Part shown: one piece after another, positions 5,110 to 5,735 of the stretch
Numbering within the stretch: the stretch's first letter is position 1
Layout of the letters: each line of letters starts with the position of its first letter
Assembly (NCBI GenBank): GCA_030696545.1
Contig: JAUYSA010000005.1
Location: forward strand, 1-5,735
From: Hyphomonadaceae bacterium
GTDB lineage: Bacteria; Pseudomonadota; Alphaproteobacteria; Caulobacterales; Hyphomonadaceae
Reading direction: 5' to 3'
DNA length: 5,735 nucleotides
Notes under the pieces: model-generated
Databases searched by the model: none
Told to the model about the DNA's origin: nothing
The model's input: only the letters and a program-made list of their open reading frames with translations
Made by a program: the position numbers and the translations under genes

Positions 5110-5114
5110 GGATC
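5060..5114 (-). repeat. Two-hairpin palindromic repeat, right (inverted) copy
   Basis: This is the reverse complement of the 4657-4713 element, 55 nt long. Its inner hairpin is ACCGCC / GGCGGT (5071-5076 with 5080-5085, 6 bp, loop TAC). Its outer hairpin spans 5089-5111 with one mismatch at T5107. Its inner arms differ in sequence and length from the left copy yet still pair perfectly. It overlaps the 3' end of the DUF559 gene and contains its stop codon at 5107-5109. The outer end reads GAGGATC, so both copies have GATC at their outer edges. Confidence 0.85.
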
Positions 5115-5125
5115 ACGGAGCCGCC

Positions 5126-5659
5126 ATGACCTTCACCCACCGCCTCGCCACCGAAGCCGATCTCCCCGCCATCCGCGCGTTGATGGATATCGCCATCGCC
5201 GAGCACCTGAAGGATTTCCTCGACCCCGCGCAGGTCGAACTCTCGAAATCCATCATGGGCCTCGACACGCAACTGATCGCAGACCGCACCTATTTCCTCG
5301 TCGAGGAGGAGGGCAGGCTCGCCGGTTGCGGCGGCTGGTCCCGGCGCGCCACGCTCTATGGCGGCGACCATTCCACCAGCCAGCGCGACGCAGCCCTGCT
5401 CGATATGGCGAAAGACGCCGCCCGCATCCGCGCCATGTACACCCACCCCGATTTCAAGCGCCGCGGCGTCGGCCGCCTCATCCTGGAAATCTGTGAGGGC
5501 GCCGCCCGCGAGGCCGGGTTCAAAGCCGTCGAACTCATGGCTACCATGTCGGGCGAGCCGCTCTACCGCGCCTGCGGCTATCACGATATCCAGCGCATCA
5601 TCGCCGCCTCAAAGGACGGCGTGGACGTCCCCGGCGTCCGCATGGGCAAGGCGCTCTGA
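5126..5659 (+). CDS. GNAT family N-acetyltransferase
   Basis: The protein has 177 aa, a normal length for a single GNAT domain. These enzymes move an acetyl group from acetyl-CoA to an amine on a small molecule, peptide or protein. The N-terminus HRLATEADLPAIRALMDIAI is the typical first strand and helix. TYFLVEEEGRLAGCGGW (about 55-71) forms the central strands. The acetyl-CoA site (motif A) is MYTHPDFKRRGVGRLIL (104-120), with G114-x-G116 in the pyrophosphate loop. LYRACGYHD, near residues 148-156, is the usual motif B end. The acceptor cannot be predicted. GGAG (5117-5120) lies 5 nt before the ATG, and the gene starts only 16 nt after the DUF559 stop, just outside the right repeat. It may be cotranscribed with upstream genes or have a promoter in or before the repeat. 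Confidence 0.9.
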   Translation: MTFTHRLATEADLPAIRALMDIAIAEHLKDFLDPAQVELSKSIMGLDTQLIADRTYFLVEEEGRLAGCGGWSRRATLYGGDHSTSQRDAALLDMAKDAARIRAMYTHPDFKRRGVGRLILEICEGAAREAGFKAVELMATMSGEPLYRACGYHDIQRIIAASKDGVDVPGVRMGKAL

Positions 5660-5663
5660 TTAC

Positions 5664-5690
5664 GAGGTTGCCGTCGCCGCCCGCAGCCTC
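5664..5690 (+). terminator. Weak hairpin after the acetyltransferase gene
   Basis: GAGGTTGC (5664-5671) pairs with GCAGCCTC (5683-5690) across an 11-nt loop, giving 8 bp with one G-U pair. It starts 4 nt after the GNAT stop, but the following CATCTT is a poor U-tract. It could be a terminator or chance in GC-rich sequence. Confidence 0.3.
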
Positions 5691-5735
5691 CATCTTCCCC
5701 CAATGCCCTACGACGCCACCAGCCCGCCGCCGCCG
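5691..5735. other. Unassigned end of window
   Basis: Two readings are possible. An ATG at 5703 opens an 11-codon frame (MPYDATSPPPP) that runs off the window, but no ribosome-binding site precedes it. On the minus strand a frame enters from the edge and ends at TAG (5708-5710) with C-terminal GGGGLVAS, which would be the end of a convergent gene with the weak hairpin between it and the GNAT gene. Neither can be chosen from 45 nt. Confidence 0.2.

Noticed and set aside
4657..5114. Classical insertion sequence
   Set aside because: The terminal inverted repeats are present, but the enclosed protein is a DUF559 nuclease-fold protein with no DDE, HUH or serine/tyrosine recombinase motif, so an IS label is not justified.
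4657..5114. CRISPR array
   Set aside because: There are only two repeat copies, inverted relative to each other and separated by a gene, with no spacers.

Overview
This GC-rich window holds the branched-chain amino acid (BCAA) genes ilvB (3' end only), ilvN and ilvC, all on the + strand, with unrelated genes placed between them. The IlvN and class I IlvC sequences, the C/G-ending codons and the hairpin repeats around a DUF559 gene suggest an alphaproteobacterium, perhaps near Hyphomonadaceae/Caulobacterales. That placement is inference from sequence style, not from a search.

Layout. Positions 1-242 are the end of the acetolactate synthase large subunit. A tightly packed run follows: a cysteine-containing lipoprotein of unknown function (242-796), a GT-B glycosyltransferase with an EX7E motif (793-1854), a small protein with one membrane segment (1868-2422), the acetolactate synthase regulatory subunit IlvN (2419-3009) and an NTF2-like/DUF4440-type lipoprotein (3006-3545). 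Stop and start codons overlap at four of the five junctions, which suggests one translationally coupled transcript. After an 81-nt gap comes ilvC, ketol-acid reductoisomerase (3627-4646). IlvB and IlvN together make acetolactate and IlvC carries out the next step, so the pathway genes are consecutive steps, but three extra genes split ilvB from ilvN and one more splits ilvN from ilvC.

Downstream of ilvC is the most unusual part. A 131-aa DUF559 protein (PD-(D/E)XK/Vsr-like nuclease fold family) lies between two copies of a ~56-nt two-hairpin repeat in inverted orientation (4657-4713 and 5060-5114). The first copy supplies the gene's ribosome-binding site and ends at its ATG. The second encodes the last 16 residues and the stop codon. 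The inner hairpin differs in sequence between the copies but stays perfectly paired. This looks like a small repeat-bounded cassette inserted between ilvC and a GNAT acetyltransferase gene (5126-5659). The last 76 nt hold a weak hairpin and nothing that can be assigned firmly.

I saw no tRNA, rRNA, CRISPR array, transposase or recognisable riboswitch.
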